Shown: one piece after another, positions 1 through 7,858 of the stretch
How positions within the stretch are numbered: position 1 is the first letter of the stretch
Layout: every line of letters starts with the position of its first letter
Source: DATAMF01 sp964472565
GTDB lineage: Bacteria; Chloroflexota; Anaerolineae; Aggregatilineales; Aggregatilineaceae
Length of the DNA stretch: 24,905 nucleotides
NCBI GenBank assembly: GCA_964472565.1
Contig: CAYYNB010000082.1
Location: forward strand, 1-24,905
Reading direction: 5' to 3'
The notes under the pieces: model-generated
What the model saw: only the letters and a program-made list of their open reading frames with translations
Databases searched by the model: none
Told to the model about the DNA's origin: nothing
Made by a program: the position numbers and the translations under genes

Positions 1-613
1 CCGCCGCCGCAGTGATACCCATCTGGTTATGAAACACCAGCGTCACCAGCACAATCATGCCGTTGAATACCGTCGAGGCAAAAGCGGGCCAGGTGAAACG
101 GCGCAACGCATACAGCAGCCCGGACAGCACGGCAAACAGGCTCAGAAACATCAGCGCCGGAGCAGTCACACGCAGTAAATGTGTGGCCTGATCCACCACC
201 TGCGCGGTGGCTTCATCGCTGGCCACAATCCCGATGATCTGCGGCGCAAAAATTTCGATCACCAGAATCAGCACCGCCAGCGCCACCACCACCAGCCCCA
301 GCAGCGCGTTAACCAAATCCCACAGATCGCGCCGGTCTTCGTGCGCCGCATATTCACTCAGAACAGGGATCAGCGCCGAATTAACATGCCCACCAATCAG
401 CAGATCATACAGGCCGCGCGGCACAATAATCGCCAGATTAAAAGCGTCTACCGCTGCGCCCGCGCCGAACAAAGCCGACAAAATCATTTCGCGCAGCAGG
501 CCGATCACCCGGCTTGCCACATTTCCCAGCGCTAACACACTGGTCGCCCGCAGCATACCGGCTGAAGGTTCTTGGATTTCGTTTGAAAGCGGTTCGCTGA
601 TTGCTGCGTCCAT
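1..613 (-). CDS. murJ: MurJ/MviN-type lipid II flippase, partial (N-terminal ~204 residues)
   Basis: The reading frame starts at ATG 613-611 on the minus strand and runs off the left edge, so only about 204 residues are visible. After a short polar N-terminus (MDAAISEPLSNEIQ) comes a stretch typical of the MurJ/MviN family: ALGNVASRVIGLLREMI, then SALFGAGAAVDAFNLA, then GGHVNSALIPVLSEY. Several hydrophobic segments follow, as expected for a 14-TM MOP-superfamily flippase. Family members flip lipid-linked peptidoglycan precursor across the cytoplasmic membrane. The missing C-terminal part should be roughly another 300 residues. It follows an SDR gene on the same strand, but a small hairpin with a T-tract lies between them. 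A paralogue acting on another lipid-linked sugar cannot be excluded, because many Chloroflexota carry more than one MurJ-like protein. Confidence 0.85.
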   Translation of the reverse strand, partial: MDAAISEPLSNEIQEPSAGMLRATSVLALGNVASRVIGLLREMILSALFGAGAAVDAFNLAIIVPRGLYDLLIGGHVNSALIPVLSEYAAHEDRRDLWDLVNALLGLVVVALAVLILVIEIFAPQIIGIVASDEATAQVVDQATHLLRVTAPALMFLSLFAVLSGLLYALRRFTWPAFASTVFNGMIVLVTLVFHNQMGITAAA

Positions 614-631
614 TGACTTACCCAAACACTC

Positions 632-659
632 AAACAAAAAGGCGGAACTACCGCCCACC
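632..659 (-). terminator. Short rho-independent terminator-like hairpin after the SDR gene
   Basis: On the minus strand the arms GGCGG (655-651) and CCGCC (645-641) flank a 5-nt loop and are followed by TTTTTGTTTG. It lies about 65 bp after the SDR stop and just before the flippase start. The stem is only 5-6 bp, so termination may be partial. Confidence 0.45.
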
Positions 660-675
660 TTAATGTTAACTCTAC

Positions 676-689
676 CGGGCTTTAGCCCG
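676..689. repeat. Small GC-rich inverted repeat (CGGGCTTTAGCCCG)
   Basis: A 14-bp near-perfect palindrome (CGGGCT / AGCCCG) sits in the gap between the SDR and flippase genes. Only one copy is seen here, so calling it a member of a genome-wide repeat family would be inference. Confidence 0.4.
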
Positions 690-720
690 AATTGCTACAA
701 CCGATTGCCCTACGCCCGGC

Positions 721-1572
721 TTACATCGTCTGCCCGCCGCCCACGTGCAGAAGCTGCCCCGTGACCCACCGCGCCTGTTCCGATGCCAGAAAGATGATCA
801 CATCGGCCACGTCTTCCGGCATCCCCACCCGGCCCAGCGGCGTGCTTTGAGCTAACGTCATCTCCAGTTCGGGCGTAATCCACCCGGTTTGAATAGGACC
901 GGGGGCGACAATATTCACCGTGACGCCAAACCGCCCCATCTCGACGGCTGCCGCCCGGCTCAGCGACTCCAGCGCCGCCTTGCTTGCCCCATACGACACC
1001 TCACCCGCGAAACCGCGTGCGCCGCCCGTGCTCAGATTCACGATCCGGCCCCACGTCGCGCCACGCTGCACATGCCGCCGCAAATAGTCGGTCATCATCA
1101 ACGCGGTGGCACGGCTGTTCACGGCAAAGTGGCGATCATGCGTCCAGCCGTTCAATGTCGTGGTAGACTGTCCGCTCCACTGCTCAGGAATGCTGTTCGC
1201 CTGTTCGATGCCATGTGGAATAAAGGAGTCCGCCTGCCAGTCCGCCGCATTATTGACCAGTACATCCACCGGACCAAAAGCCACTTCGGCCTGATCAAAC
1301 AGGCGCGGAATCGATCCGAGGTCTGAAAGGTCCACTTCCCCGGCGGCAACCTGTCCACCTGCCGCCCGAATAGCCTTCACCACGTCGCGCGCATCGGCGG
1401 CCCGCTGGCTGTGATAGGGATCATTCGCGAAGGCCGCCTCGGTCCGCAAGCGCAAATAGTGGATATAAACTTTGGCCCCTTGCGCCGCGAACGCCTGCGC
1501 CGCCGCTGCGCCAATACCATGATTGGCTCCGGTGATAAGGACGACTTTATCCTTCAGACCTGTAGCGATCAT
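721..1572 (-). CDS. SDR-family NAD(P)-dependent oxidoreductase (FabG-like)
   Basis: A classical short-chain dehydrogenase of 283 aa. The cofactor motif TGANHGIG is at residues 14-21, NNAADW marks the central strand near residue 105, and the catalytic YGASK pair is in the usual position with an upstream Ser (NLSTGG). The C-terminus (EQARWVTGQLLHVGGGQTM) is typical of FabG-like members. Substrate cannot be told from sequence. An in-frame ATG four codons upstream (1584) is possible. I prefer 1572 because GGGAGG ends four bases before it and would lie inside the longer ORF. A perfect 15-bp inverted repeat sits 20-60 bp upstream of the start. The ABC-F gene precedes it on the same strand. Confidence 0.88.
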   Translation of the reverse strand: MIATGLKDKVVLITGANHGIGAAAAQAFAAQGAKVYIHYLRLRTEAAFANDPYHSQRAADARDVVKAIRAAGGQVAAGEVDLSDLGSIPRLFDQAEVAFGPVDVLVNNAADWQADSFIPHGIEQANSIPEQWSGQSTTTLNGWTHDRHFAVNSRATALMMTDYLRRHVQRGATWGRIVNLSTGGARGFAGEVSYGASKAALESLSRAAAVEMGRFGVTVNIVAPGPIQTGWITPELEMTLAQSTPLGRVGMPEDVADVIIFLASEQARWVTGQLLHVGGGQTM

Positions 1573-1591
1573 GCTGCCTCCCATAGCGTCA

Positions 1592-1631
1592 TTTGTGCTT
1601 CACTTACCCTACTCGCTAAGTGAAGCACAAA
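1592..1631. promoter_or_regulatory. Perfect 15-bp inverted repeat upstream of the SDR gene (operator or RNA hairpin)
   Basis: TTTGTGCTTCACTTA at 1592-1606 and its exact reverse complement at 1617-1631 are separated by 10 bp. It lies between the ABC-F stop (1654) and the SDR start (1572). Neither strand has a T-tract after the stem beyond the three T/A of the arm itself, so it is not a standard intrinsic terminator. A dimeric regulator operator, or a hairpin in the SDR mRNA leader, fits better. Confidence 0.6.
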
Positions 1632-1653
1632 CCAGGGGGATCGGTTAGAAATT

Positions 1654-3309
1654 TCAAACAAACAACGGTTGGCGTATTTCTTCGGTCAGTTCGCCCGCTT
1701 CAATATACCAGACGGTTGTGGCAAACCGATCCACAAAGTAGCGATCATGCACCACCGCCAGCACACTGCCCTGAAAGGCAGCTAATGCTTGTTCAAATTT
1801 CTCGCGCGCGGGCACATCCAGATGGTTAATCGGCTCGTCCAGTACCAGCAGATTCGCGCCGCGTCCCACCAGCACCGCCAGCATCAGCCGCGCCCGTTCG
1901 CCGTAGCTCAGTTGCGAAATCGGCGTGAACACGTCATCTCCCGCAAAGAGAAAGTAATGCAAAAACGAGCGCGTATCGGTGTGATTGAGTCCGGTTTCGG
2001 CCTGAACCACTTCCAGCGCATTTTGAGCCGGATTCAGAATTTCCTGCTGCTGCGCCAGGTACCCGATCTTCACGCTCGATCCGATCCGCACCCGTCCGGC
2101 CAGCGGCGGCCTTTCGCCGATCACCGTTTTCAGCAGCGTACTTTTCCCGTGTCCATTTGGCCCCAGCACCGCGACCCGTTCCCCCGCCCGCAGAATCAGG
2201 TTCAGATCGGTCAGCAGCGGAGCCGCCGGATCATAGCCGATGCTCAGGTCTTCCAGAAACACCACGTCCTGCCCGGTCTTCGGCAGATCGCCAAAATCCA
2301 GCTTGAGGCCCCACGTTTGTTTTGGTTTTTCGACCCGATCCTCAGCTTCCAGGTAGCGTTTCAAGCGCGTTTCTTTCGCTTTGGCGCGCTTGGCGACCTT
2401 TTTCGCATACCGTCGCTGCCGGTCATCGTTGGTCGCGTTTTCTTTACGGACCGCCCGCGCCATCGTCTGGCGCATATCCGCTTCCAGCCGCACGATCTCC
2501 ACCTGCTGATCGCGCCACGCCGCCCACTGCTTGTCGAGTTCGGATCGCACCACCGCGACATAAGCACTGTAGCCGCCTTCCAGAACACGCGCCGTATGCG
2601 TTTTGTCATCAATCGCCACGATCCGGTTCGCGGTTTGATCCAGGAAAGTGCGGTCATGTGACACGATCAGCGCGCCGCCCGCAAAATCCATCAGCCATTC
2701 TTCCAGCCATTCCAGCGCCGACACATCCAGGTGATTCGTCGGCTCATCCAGAATCAGCAGTTGCGGATCGCGCAGCAGCAGCGCCGCCAGCCCCAGGCGT
2801 GTTTTCTGCCCCCCGGACAGCGTTCCCACCGGCGTATCCAGCGTCATCTGATCCAGGCTCAACCCGGCCAGAATCCGCTCCACGCCCACCGCATCCGACT
2901 GCTGGCTGAGCTGGCTCAGCCGTTCAAGCGCCTCGCTATAATCGGCCAGCAGCGTATCCATTTCTTCATTGGGGGCCGCCGACATCGCGCCCGCCAGCCG
3001 CTCGATCTCCGCTTCCACATTGCTTAAGGCCGCCGCGTGTGGAAAAAGAATATGCTGAAGCGGCGTTTCATCCGGCGCTTCCAAGCCCTGCGCCAGGTAT
3101 CCGATCCGCAGGTTGGACGGTGAATGCAGCACGCTGCCCGCGTCCGCTGTCACTTCGCCCATGATGATCCGCAGCAGGGTGGATTTGCCGCACCCGTTCG
3201 GCCCGATCAACCCGACGCGTTCGCCTGCGTTGACCGTAAAAGAGACGTTTTTGAGAATCGGCTCGTCTGCGCCGGGAAATCGTTTGGAGATATTAGAGAC
3301 TGTAAGCAT
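1654..3309 (-). CDS. ABC-F family ATPase, likely ribosome-associated / antibiotic-protection type
   Basis: A soluble tandem-ABC protein of 551 aa with no membrane segments. Domain 1 has Walker A GPNGCGKST (about residues 36-44), signature LSGGQ (164-168) and Walker B LLILDEPTNHLD. Domain 2 has GPNGHGKST, LSYGE and LLVLDEPINHLD, where Ile replaces the usual Thr. Between them is an ~80-residue basic helical linker (RRYAKKVAKRAKAKE...ERVEKPKQTW), the P-site-tRNA interaction motif region of ABC-F proteins. The start at 3309 was chosen because AAAGGA lies 10 nt upstream and the homologous sequence begins MLTVSNISKRF; a longer frame to 3369 would run through the leader terminator. The family releases antibiotics from ribosomes or tunes translation. 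The attenuator upstream argues for the drug-responsive kind, but the exact subfamily is not settled. Confidence 0.9.
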   Translation of the reverse strand: MLTVSNISKRFPGADEPILKNVSFTVNAGERVGLIGPNGCGKSTLLRIIMGEVTADAGSVLHSPSNLRIGYLAQGLEAPDETPLQHILFPHAAALSNVEAEIERLAGAMSAAPNEEMDTLLADYSEALERLSQLSQQSDAVGVERILAGLSLDQMTLDTPVGTLSGGQKTRLGLAALLLRDPQLLILDEPTNHLDVSALEWLEEWLMDFAGGALIVSHDRTFLDQTANRIVAIDDKTHTARVLEGGYSAYVAVVRSELDKQWAAWRDQQVEIVRLEADMRQTMARAVRKENATNDDRQRRYAKKVAKRAKAKETRLKRYLEAEDRVEKPKQTWGLKLDFGDLPKTGQDVVFLEDLSIGYDPAAPLLTDLNLILRAGERVAVLGPNGHGKSTLLKTVIGERPPLAGRVRIGSSVKIGYLAQQQEILNPAQNALEVVQAETGLNHTDTRSFLHYFLFAGDDVFTPISQLSYGERARLMLAVLVGRGANLLVLDEPINHLDVPAREKFEQALAAFQGSVLAVVHDRYFVDRFATTVWYIEAGELTEEIRQPLFV

Positions 3310-3348
3310 GAGTAGGTATCCTTTCGCTGGCTGAACATGACAAGAATC

Positions 3349-3381
3349 AAAAACGCCGCCGGGACTCAAGCCCTGTGCGGC
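3349..3381 (-). terminator. Attenuator (intrinsic terminator) in the ABC-F leader
   Basis: On the minus strand GCCGC (3381-3377), aca, GGG, a 7-nt loop, CCC, g, GCGGC (3359-3355) form a GC-rich hairpin followed by GTTTTTG (T5 at 3353-3349). It lies after the promoter and leader ORF but 40 nt before the ABC-F start codon, so it would stop transcription before the gene. Its 3' half (3366-3360, AGTCCCG) can pair instead with an upstream segment. Confidence 0.75.
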
Positions 3382-3443
3382 ATTTATCGCTTCATTGCAT
3401 GGTCAGCAGGCAAGCATCATGGTCAGCGCACACAGCAGTCCCG
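3360..3443 (-). promoter_or_regulatory. Predicted antiterminator helix in the ABC-F leader
   Basis: In the minus-strand RNA, CGGGACU (3443-3437) is exactly complementary to AGUCCCG (3366-3360), and UGUGCG (3432-3427) to CGCACA (3379-3374). The two helices are nested across a small internal loop, giving 13 bp. This fold uses bases from both arms of the terminator, so the two structures are mutually exclusive. The first arm begins 9 nt after the leader-ORF stop, where a ribosome at that stop would cover it. Confidence 0.6.
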
Positions 3444-3451
3444 AAAACAGA

Positions 3452-3478
3452 CTAGTGGTTGCAGACCTCGACTAACAT
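3452..3478 (-). CDS. Leader peptide of the ABC-F attenuator, MLVEVCNH
   Basis: An 8-codon ORF (ATG 3478-3476 to TAG 3454-3452) begins just after AGGGAGAAGG, the best ribosome binding site in the leader. It lies about 55 nt after the predicted transcription start and 9 nt before the antiterminator arm. Leader peptides of this size precede drug-inducible ABC-F, erm and related genes, where stalling on the leader decides termination. Translation of this ORF is inferred from position and ribosome binding site only. Confidence 0.55.
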   Translation of the reverse strand: MLVEVCNH

Positions 3479-3538
3479 ACCTTCTCCCTGCTCAAGTAGA
3501 CGAAGACGGAATGAGGGTTGCTCGCCCCGCCACTACTC

Positions 3539-3566
3539 ATTATAAAAGTTTGGGCCGCCCTGTCAA
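3539..3566 (-). promoter_or_regulatory. Consensus sigma-70 promoter of the ABC-F gene
   Basis: TTGACA (3566-3561) and TATAAT (3544-3539), both perfect matches, are separated by 16 bp on the minus strand. Transcription should start near 3532, giving a leader of about 220 nt before the ABC-F ATG. The promoter begins directly after the stop codon of the upstream gene (3567-3569). Confidence 0.8.
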
Positions 3567-4706
3567 CTACATTTTCCGCCAGACGATCAGTTCCAGCACC
3601 ACATGCTCAAAAAAGCTGTTCGTTGGCAGCGCCGGATCATACCCCGGCTGGGTGGACAACACCCGCACGCGCAGTTTAAGCTGCTGCGTTTCCAGGGTCA
3701 GGCTCGCGTCTTCGTCGACTTGAACCGCCTCCCCCTTCGATTTCAGTTTGCTGCGCTCAACCTCGTTCTGAAATGAATATGGACTCAGCAGCACGCCTGT
3801 CATCGTGTGAATATCGCTTTTATCGAACAGCCACACTTCCAGCGCGCTGACCTTCCCCGGATCATAGCGATTTACATGCTCCGCAATATTGATCCCGCAC
3901 TCGCCGTAAAATTCGCCCCTGTTCGGCGCTTCGATGCTGAACGATTCGTCATACCGGTTATCACCCTGGACATACGTGGTCAGTTTGTGCAGCTTCACCA
4001 AGTCTTCGTCTTCGGGCACTGTCATGCGTTTTTCCGCCGCAGCCTGCATCGCCAGCCGCCGTAAATGCAGGCTGGATTTTTCGGAGTGTTTTTTCTTGGG
4101 ATTATCGCCGTCCGAAATTCGATCAATCAACCGCGTGACCAGACTTTTGGACGGTGTAGAGGTATGAACGGGTCTTTTAAAAAATAGGGTGACGATCACC
4201 ACCAGCAGCACCGAAACACAGAGTAAACAGGCCAGGCTGGTAAAAGCGACCGAACGGGTGCTCATACCATCTGATCCATCGGCCTCCCGCAGCGTGCCGA
4301 GGCGCGGCATCAGGTGATTGATGTCCCGATAGGTTCCCAGATTGAGCAGAAAGGTGACACCAGGGAACTGGGTCTCGATGGCGGTTCCATTGGATGCCGC
4401 GCGGTGATCCGGTGAAATACAAATCACCTTAACGCCGCGTGTAATCATCGTCTGGACGACCATCTCCAGCGTTATATCCGTTGTATTGAAGTTGGAGAAA
4501 AAAATAAGCTTTTTGCTCTGGAGCGTCGTTTCGCTGTACGGCACATCCGGCACATCGTCCCACCCATAATCGGCGGCTGGCCCAGCCAGGATAACACCCA
4601 CCGGAGCCGATTCATTGTCCGCCACCATAAAAAACACAACCCCGGTGAGCAGGACCAGCGGCAGGAGCAGCAGAAAAACCAGTAAGCGGAAGGAATTGTG
4701 ATGCAT
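3567..4706 (-). CDS. Two-TM protein with short BMP/Med-like extracytoplasmic part and unknown cytoplasmic domain
   Basis: A 379-aa protein of unknown function. Residues 7-29 are a signal anchor. Residues 30-150 are predicted outside the membrane and contain VGVILAGPAADYGWDD and VVQTMITRGVKVICIS, which recall the start of BMP/Med-type periplasmic binding proteins (about 300 residues), but only some 120 residues are present. A second TM segment spans about 152-176. A polar, Lys-rich linker (NPKKKHSEKSS) then leads to a cytoplasmic domain of about 170 residues (TYVQGDNRYDESFSIE, GEFYGECGINIAE, VSALEVWLFDK, QQLKLRVRVLS). I do not recognise this domain. The layout suggests a membrane sensor or scaffold rather than a transporter subunit. 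It lies upstream of the ABC-F gene on the same strand, but that gene has its own promoter. Confidence 0.75.
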   Translation of the reverse strand: MHHNSFRLLVFLLLLPLVLLTGVVFFMVADNESAPVGVILAGPAADYGWDDVPDVPYSETTLQSKKLIFFSNFNTTDITLEMVVQTMITRGVKVICISPDHRAASNGTAIETQFPGVTFLLNLGTYRDINHLMPRLGTLREADGSDGMSTRSVAFTSLACLLCVSVLLVVIVTLFFKRPVHTSTPSKSLVTRLIDRISDGDNPKKKHSEKSSLHLRRLAMQAAAEKRMTVPEDEDLVKLHKLTTYVQGDNRYDESFSIEAPNRGEFYGECGINIAEHVNRYDPGKVSALEVWLFDKSDIHTMTGVLLSPYSFQNEVERSKLKSKGEAVQVDEDASLTLETQQLKLRVRVLSTQPGYDPALPTNSFFEHVVLELIVWRKM

Positions 4707-4772
4707 AATCCAATCCAGTTTAAATAATCCCTGCCTCGATCATACGCCCATCTTCTGGGTCCGGTATCCCCC

Positions 4773-4800
4773 AAAAATGAAGGGGCCATTTGGCCCCCTC
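4773..4800 (-). terminator. Rho-independent terminator of glyQS
   Basis: On the minus strand, 4800-4792 and 4787-4779 form a 9-bp stem (core GGGGCC/GGCCCC, loop AAAT) followed by ATTTTTG. It starts 14 bp after the glyQS stop codon. Confidence 0.85.
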
Positions 4801-4813
4801 AATTGGTCGGGTT

Positions 4814-7800
4814 TTAGAACCCCGCGAGTTCGCTCAGTTCTGCGCGCCCATTGGCTAACGCGGCCACCGCTTGCAGCAACCCCAGGCGGTTCTGCCGCAC
4901 AGTGACATCCTCCGCATTCACCATCACGCTTTCGAAGAAGCGTTGGATCACGGGCACAACCGGTTCAAAAGCAGTCAGGAAAGCATCCACATTATCGGCG
5001 GCTGACAGTTGCCCCGCCGCTGTTTGATACGCTGCATACAGCGCGCGTTCCGACTCATCCACAAACGCTTCAGCATTCACCGGATACACCTCGACTTCGC
5101 CGCGCGTAATACGCACGCAGCGGGCGTAGTTATCCAGAATCAGCGGCCAGTTCTCACGCCGGACCCACTGATCGAGTTCTTTGACGCCCTGCACGGCGCG
5201 CGCCGGGTTGCTGCCCTGTTCCGCCAGCACCGCCGCGATCACGTCATGCGCCCAGCCCTGTTCGTGCAAAACCACGTCCAGCCGCCCGCTGATAAAGTTC
5301 ACCACGTCCTGTTTGATCTGCTCATCCACACGGATCGGCTGCGCTTCCGCCACCAGTTCCACCGCGTGATACAAGTCCAGGTTGATCTGGTGTTCCAGCA
5401 CAATCTGCACCACACCCAGCGCCGCGCGCCGCAGCGCAAACGGATCCGCGCTGGCAGTGGGCGCGAGTCCCGCTGCGAACAACCCCACCAGGCTATCGAG
5501 CCGGTCTGTCAGCGCCAGCACGATCCCCGGTGCCGACTGCGGCAGAATATCCCCTGCACCGCGTGGCAGCCAATGTTCAAAAATGGCGTCCGCCACCGCT
5601 TGCGCCTCACCTTGTTTCAGCGCATAATGCCGTCCCATGCTGCCTTGCAGTGAGGTCATTTCCACGACCATCTGGGTCGCGAGATCCGCTTTTGCCAGTT
5701 GGGCGGCGCGTTGCACCGTCCGCAGATCGGCATCCAACAGCCCCAGGAAACGCCCAATCACGTCAACCAGCCCGGCCACGCGGTTATTTTTATCCAGCAT
5801 CGACCCCAGTTTTTCCTGAAAGGTCAGCGTCCCCAGACGCGGCAGGAAGGACTCCAGCGGCTTCTGGATGTCCGCGCTGTAGAAATAATTTGCGTCCGCA
5901 AACCGGGCGCGGATCACGTGTTCGTTCCCGTCCGTCACCACATCCAGGTGTTGATCATCCCCGTTCCGCACGGCGATAAAATAGGGCAGCAGATGGCCTT
6001 TTTTGTCCACCACCGGGAAATACCGCTGGTGTTTGCGCATCACACCGATCAAAACTTCGCGCGGCAGTTCGAGATATTTCACCTCAAACGCGCCACGTAA
6101 AGCGGTGGGACGCTCCACCAGATTCGTCACCTCGTCCAGCAGTGCCGGGTCTTCGGGAATCATACCGCCCACTTCCTGCGCCAGCGCCACCACCTGCTCC
6201 CAGATCGCCGCCCGCCGCGCGTCGAAGTCCAGCACCACGCCCTGCTCTTGCATCGCGTTGAAATAGCTCTGGACATTCCCCAACACCAGATCAGGCGATC
6301 CGTGCGGGCGAATGCCGCGCGTTACGGGTCCGCTGGGCACTTCGGCATATTTAAAGGGGATCACGAAATTCCCCAACAGAGCGACCACCCACCGCACCGG
6401 GCGCGAGAAACTCACCCCGCTCGAATTCCACCGCATCGACTTGCCAAACTTGATCTCGGCAATCAATCGCGGAAGCGCTTCACCCAGCACCTCGGCGGTA
6501 GGCTGTCCTTTGGACTGCACCAGCGCCACCGCATATTTGCCGCCATCCATTTCGCGCACTTCCAGCGCTGCCACATCAATCCCCTTGCCCCGTGCGAATC
6601 CGATAGCCGCCTGTGTGGGGTTGCCCTCGGCATCAAAAGCGCGGGCGGCGGGTGGTCCCTTCACCAGATTTTCTTCATCGCGCTGGTACGGGGCCAGATT
6701 TTGGACATGGATCACCAGGCGGCGCGGCGTGCCCATCACGCGAATACCCTCATGCTCCAGGCGAAGGGAGTCAAACAGCGCGGGCACAGTCTCATTCAGT
6801 TGGTTAAGGGCATCAGCCAGATCACCGGCAGGCAGTTCTTCCGTGCCAATTTCGAACAGCAGGTCAGCCGGCACAATCGGCATACTGCCAGCCGTCGCAT
6901 GGCGCGGCAGGCGGGCCGTATCATCACTGGCCCCCTCAAATGACTTAATCAGCGGATATTCCAGCCGTTGGCGCTGGTCCGCATAGGCGCGCGCAATATT
7001 GCGTGTCATATCGCGCATCCGCCGGAAATACGCCGCCCGTTCCGTGACGCCAATCGCCCCCCGCGCATCCAGCACATTAAACAGGTGGCTGCACTTCAAC
7101 ACATAATCATACGCGGGTGCAATCGCATCAGCGGCCAGCGCCAGCTCATACTCGTGCGAATACACGTCATAGGTCCGCTTCAGCCCCTCCACATCGGCGA
7201 TCTCGAAATAGTATTTGCAATATTCGATTTCGCTTTGCAGACGCACATCCGCATACTGCACATTCTCGGTCCAATCAATTTCCCAAACCGCGTTTTTCCC
7301 TTGCAGCGCCAGGATGATCCGTTCCAACCCATACGTAATCTCGACGCTGACCGGGTCCAGCATCAGGCCGCCCGCTTGCTGAAAATAGGTGAACTGCGTG
7401 ATCTCTTGACCATCCAGCCAGACTTCCCAGCCCAGACCCCACGCACCCAGGGCGGGTGATTCCCAGTTGTCTTCGACAAAACGAACGTCATGTTCGCGCA
7501 GGTTGATGCCCAATGCTTCCAGGCTTTGCAGATACAATTCCTGCGGATTCCCTGGATCAGGCTTCAGAATGACCTGATATTGGTAGTAATACTGCATCCG
7601 GTTGGGGTTTTCGCCATACCGCCCATCATCCGGGCGCACACTTGGCTCAACATAAGCAACGCGCCAGGGTTCCGGCCCCAATACCGAGAGCAGCGTGGCG
7701 GGGTTGCCGGTTCCTGCGCCCACTTGCACATTGTGCGGATTCCACAGCACACACCCCTGGTTCGCCCAGAACTGGTGCAGTTTCATGATAACTTCTTGAA

Positions 7801-7819
7801 AGGAAAGTGGTTTGGTCAT
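4814..7819 (-). CDS. glyQS: Glycyl-tRNA synthetase, fused alpha and beta chains
   Basis: A 1001-aa single polypeptide. Residues 1 to about 300 match the alpha chain (GlyQ): catalytic-core segments GNPNRMQ-type (DGRYGENPNRMQYYYQYQ), GWEVWLDGQEITQFTYFQQ and EITYGLERI. After a linker of about 15 residues (ASDDTARLPRHATAG) the beta chain (GlyS) starts near residue 317 with LLFEIGTEELPAGDL. It continues to the C-terminal helical/anticodon-binding part (FFESVMVNAEDVTVRQNRLGLL). The enzyme charges tRNA-Gly in the cytoplasm. Most bacteria with this bacterial-type enzyme make alpha2beta2 from two genes; natural fusions are known in some lineages such as Chlamydia. The reading frame is continuous across the junction, so the fusion is real rather than a frameshift artefact. 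It is transcribed alone, with its own promoter and terminator. Confidence 0.97.
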   Translation of the reverse strand: MTKPLSFQEVIMKLHQFWANQGCVLWNPHNVQVGAGTGNPATLLSVLGPEPWRVAYVEPSVRPDDGRYGENPNRMQYYYQYQVILKPDPGNPQELYLQSLEALGINLREHDVRFVEDNWESPALGAWGLGWEVWLDGQEITQFTYFQQAGGLMLDPVSVEITYGLERIILALQGKNAVWEIDWTENVQYADVRLQSEIEYCKYYFEIADVEGLKRTYDVYSHEYELALAADAIAPAYDYVLKCSHLFNVLDARGAIGVTERAAYFRRMRDMTRNIARAYADQRQRLEYPLIKSFEGASDDTARLPRHATAGSMPIVPADLLFEIGTEELPAGDLADALNQLNETVPALFDSLRLEHEGIRVMGTPRRLVIHVQNLAPYQRDEENLVKGPPAARAFDAEGNPTQAAIGFARGKGIDVAALEVREMDGGKYAVALVQSKGQPTAEVLGEALPRLIAEIKFGKSMRWNSSGVSFSRPVRWVVALLGNFVIPFKYAEVPSGPVTRGIRPHGSPDLVLGNVQSYFNAMQEQGVVLDFDARRAAIWEQVVALAQEVGGMIPEDPALLDEVTNLVERPTALRGAFEVKYLELPREVLIGVMRKHQRYFPVVDKKGHLLPYFIAVRNGDDQHLDVVTDGNEHVIRARFADANYFYSADIQKPLESFLPRLGTLTFQEKLGSMLDKNNRVAGLVDVIGRFLGLLDADLRTVQRAAQLAKADLATQMVVEMTSLQGSMGRHYALKQGEAQAVADAIFEHWLPRGAGDILPQSAPGIVLALTDRLDSLVGLFAAGLAPTASADPFALRRAALGVVQIVLEHQINLDLYHAVELVAEAQPIRVDEQIKQDVVNFISGRLDVVLHEQGWAHDVIAAVLAEQGSNPARAVQGVKELDQWVRRENWPLILDNYARCVRITRGEVEVYPVNAEAFVDESERALYAAYQTAAGQLSAADNVDAFLTAFEPVVPVIQRFFESVMVNAEDVTVRQNRLGLLQAVAALANGRAELSELAGF

Positions 7820-7858
7820 GTTTGATCTCGCATCGGGCTAGGCACACAAATTGGGCGC

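Noticed and set aside
1789..2661. Long plus-strand frame opposite the ABC-F gene
   Set aside because: It is the antisense shadow of the ABC-F gene, rich in Arg, His and Gln with no domain pattern.
3310..3369. N-terminal extension of the ABC-F frame to 3369
   Set aside because: The extra 20 codons run across the attenuator terminator and have no ribosome binding site; ATG 3309 has one and matches where the ABC domain begins.
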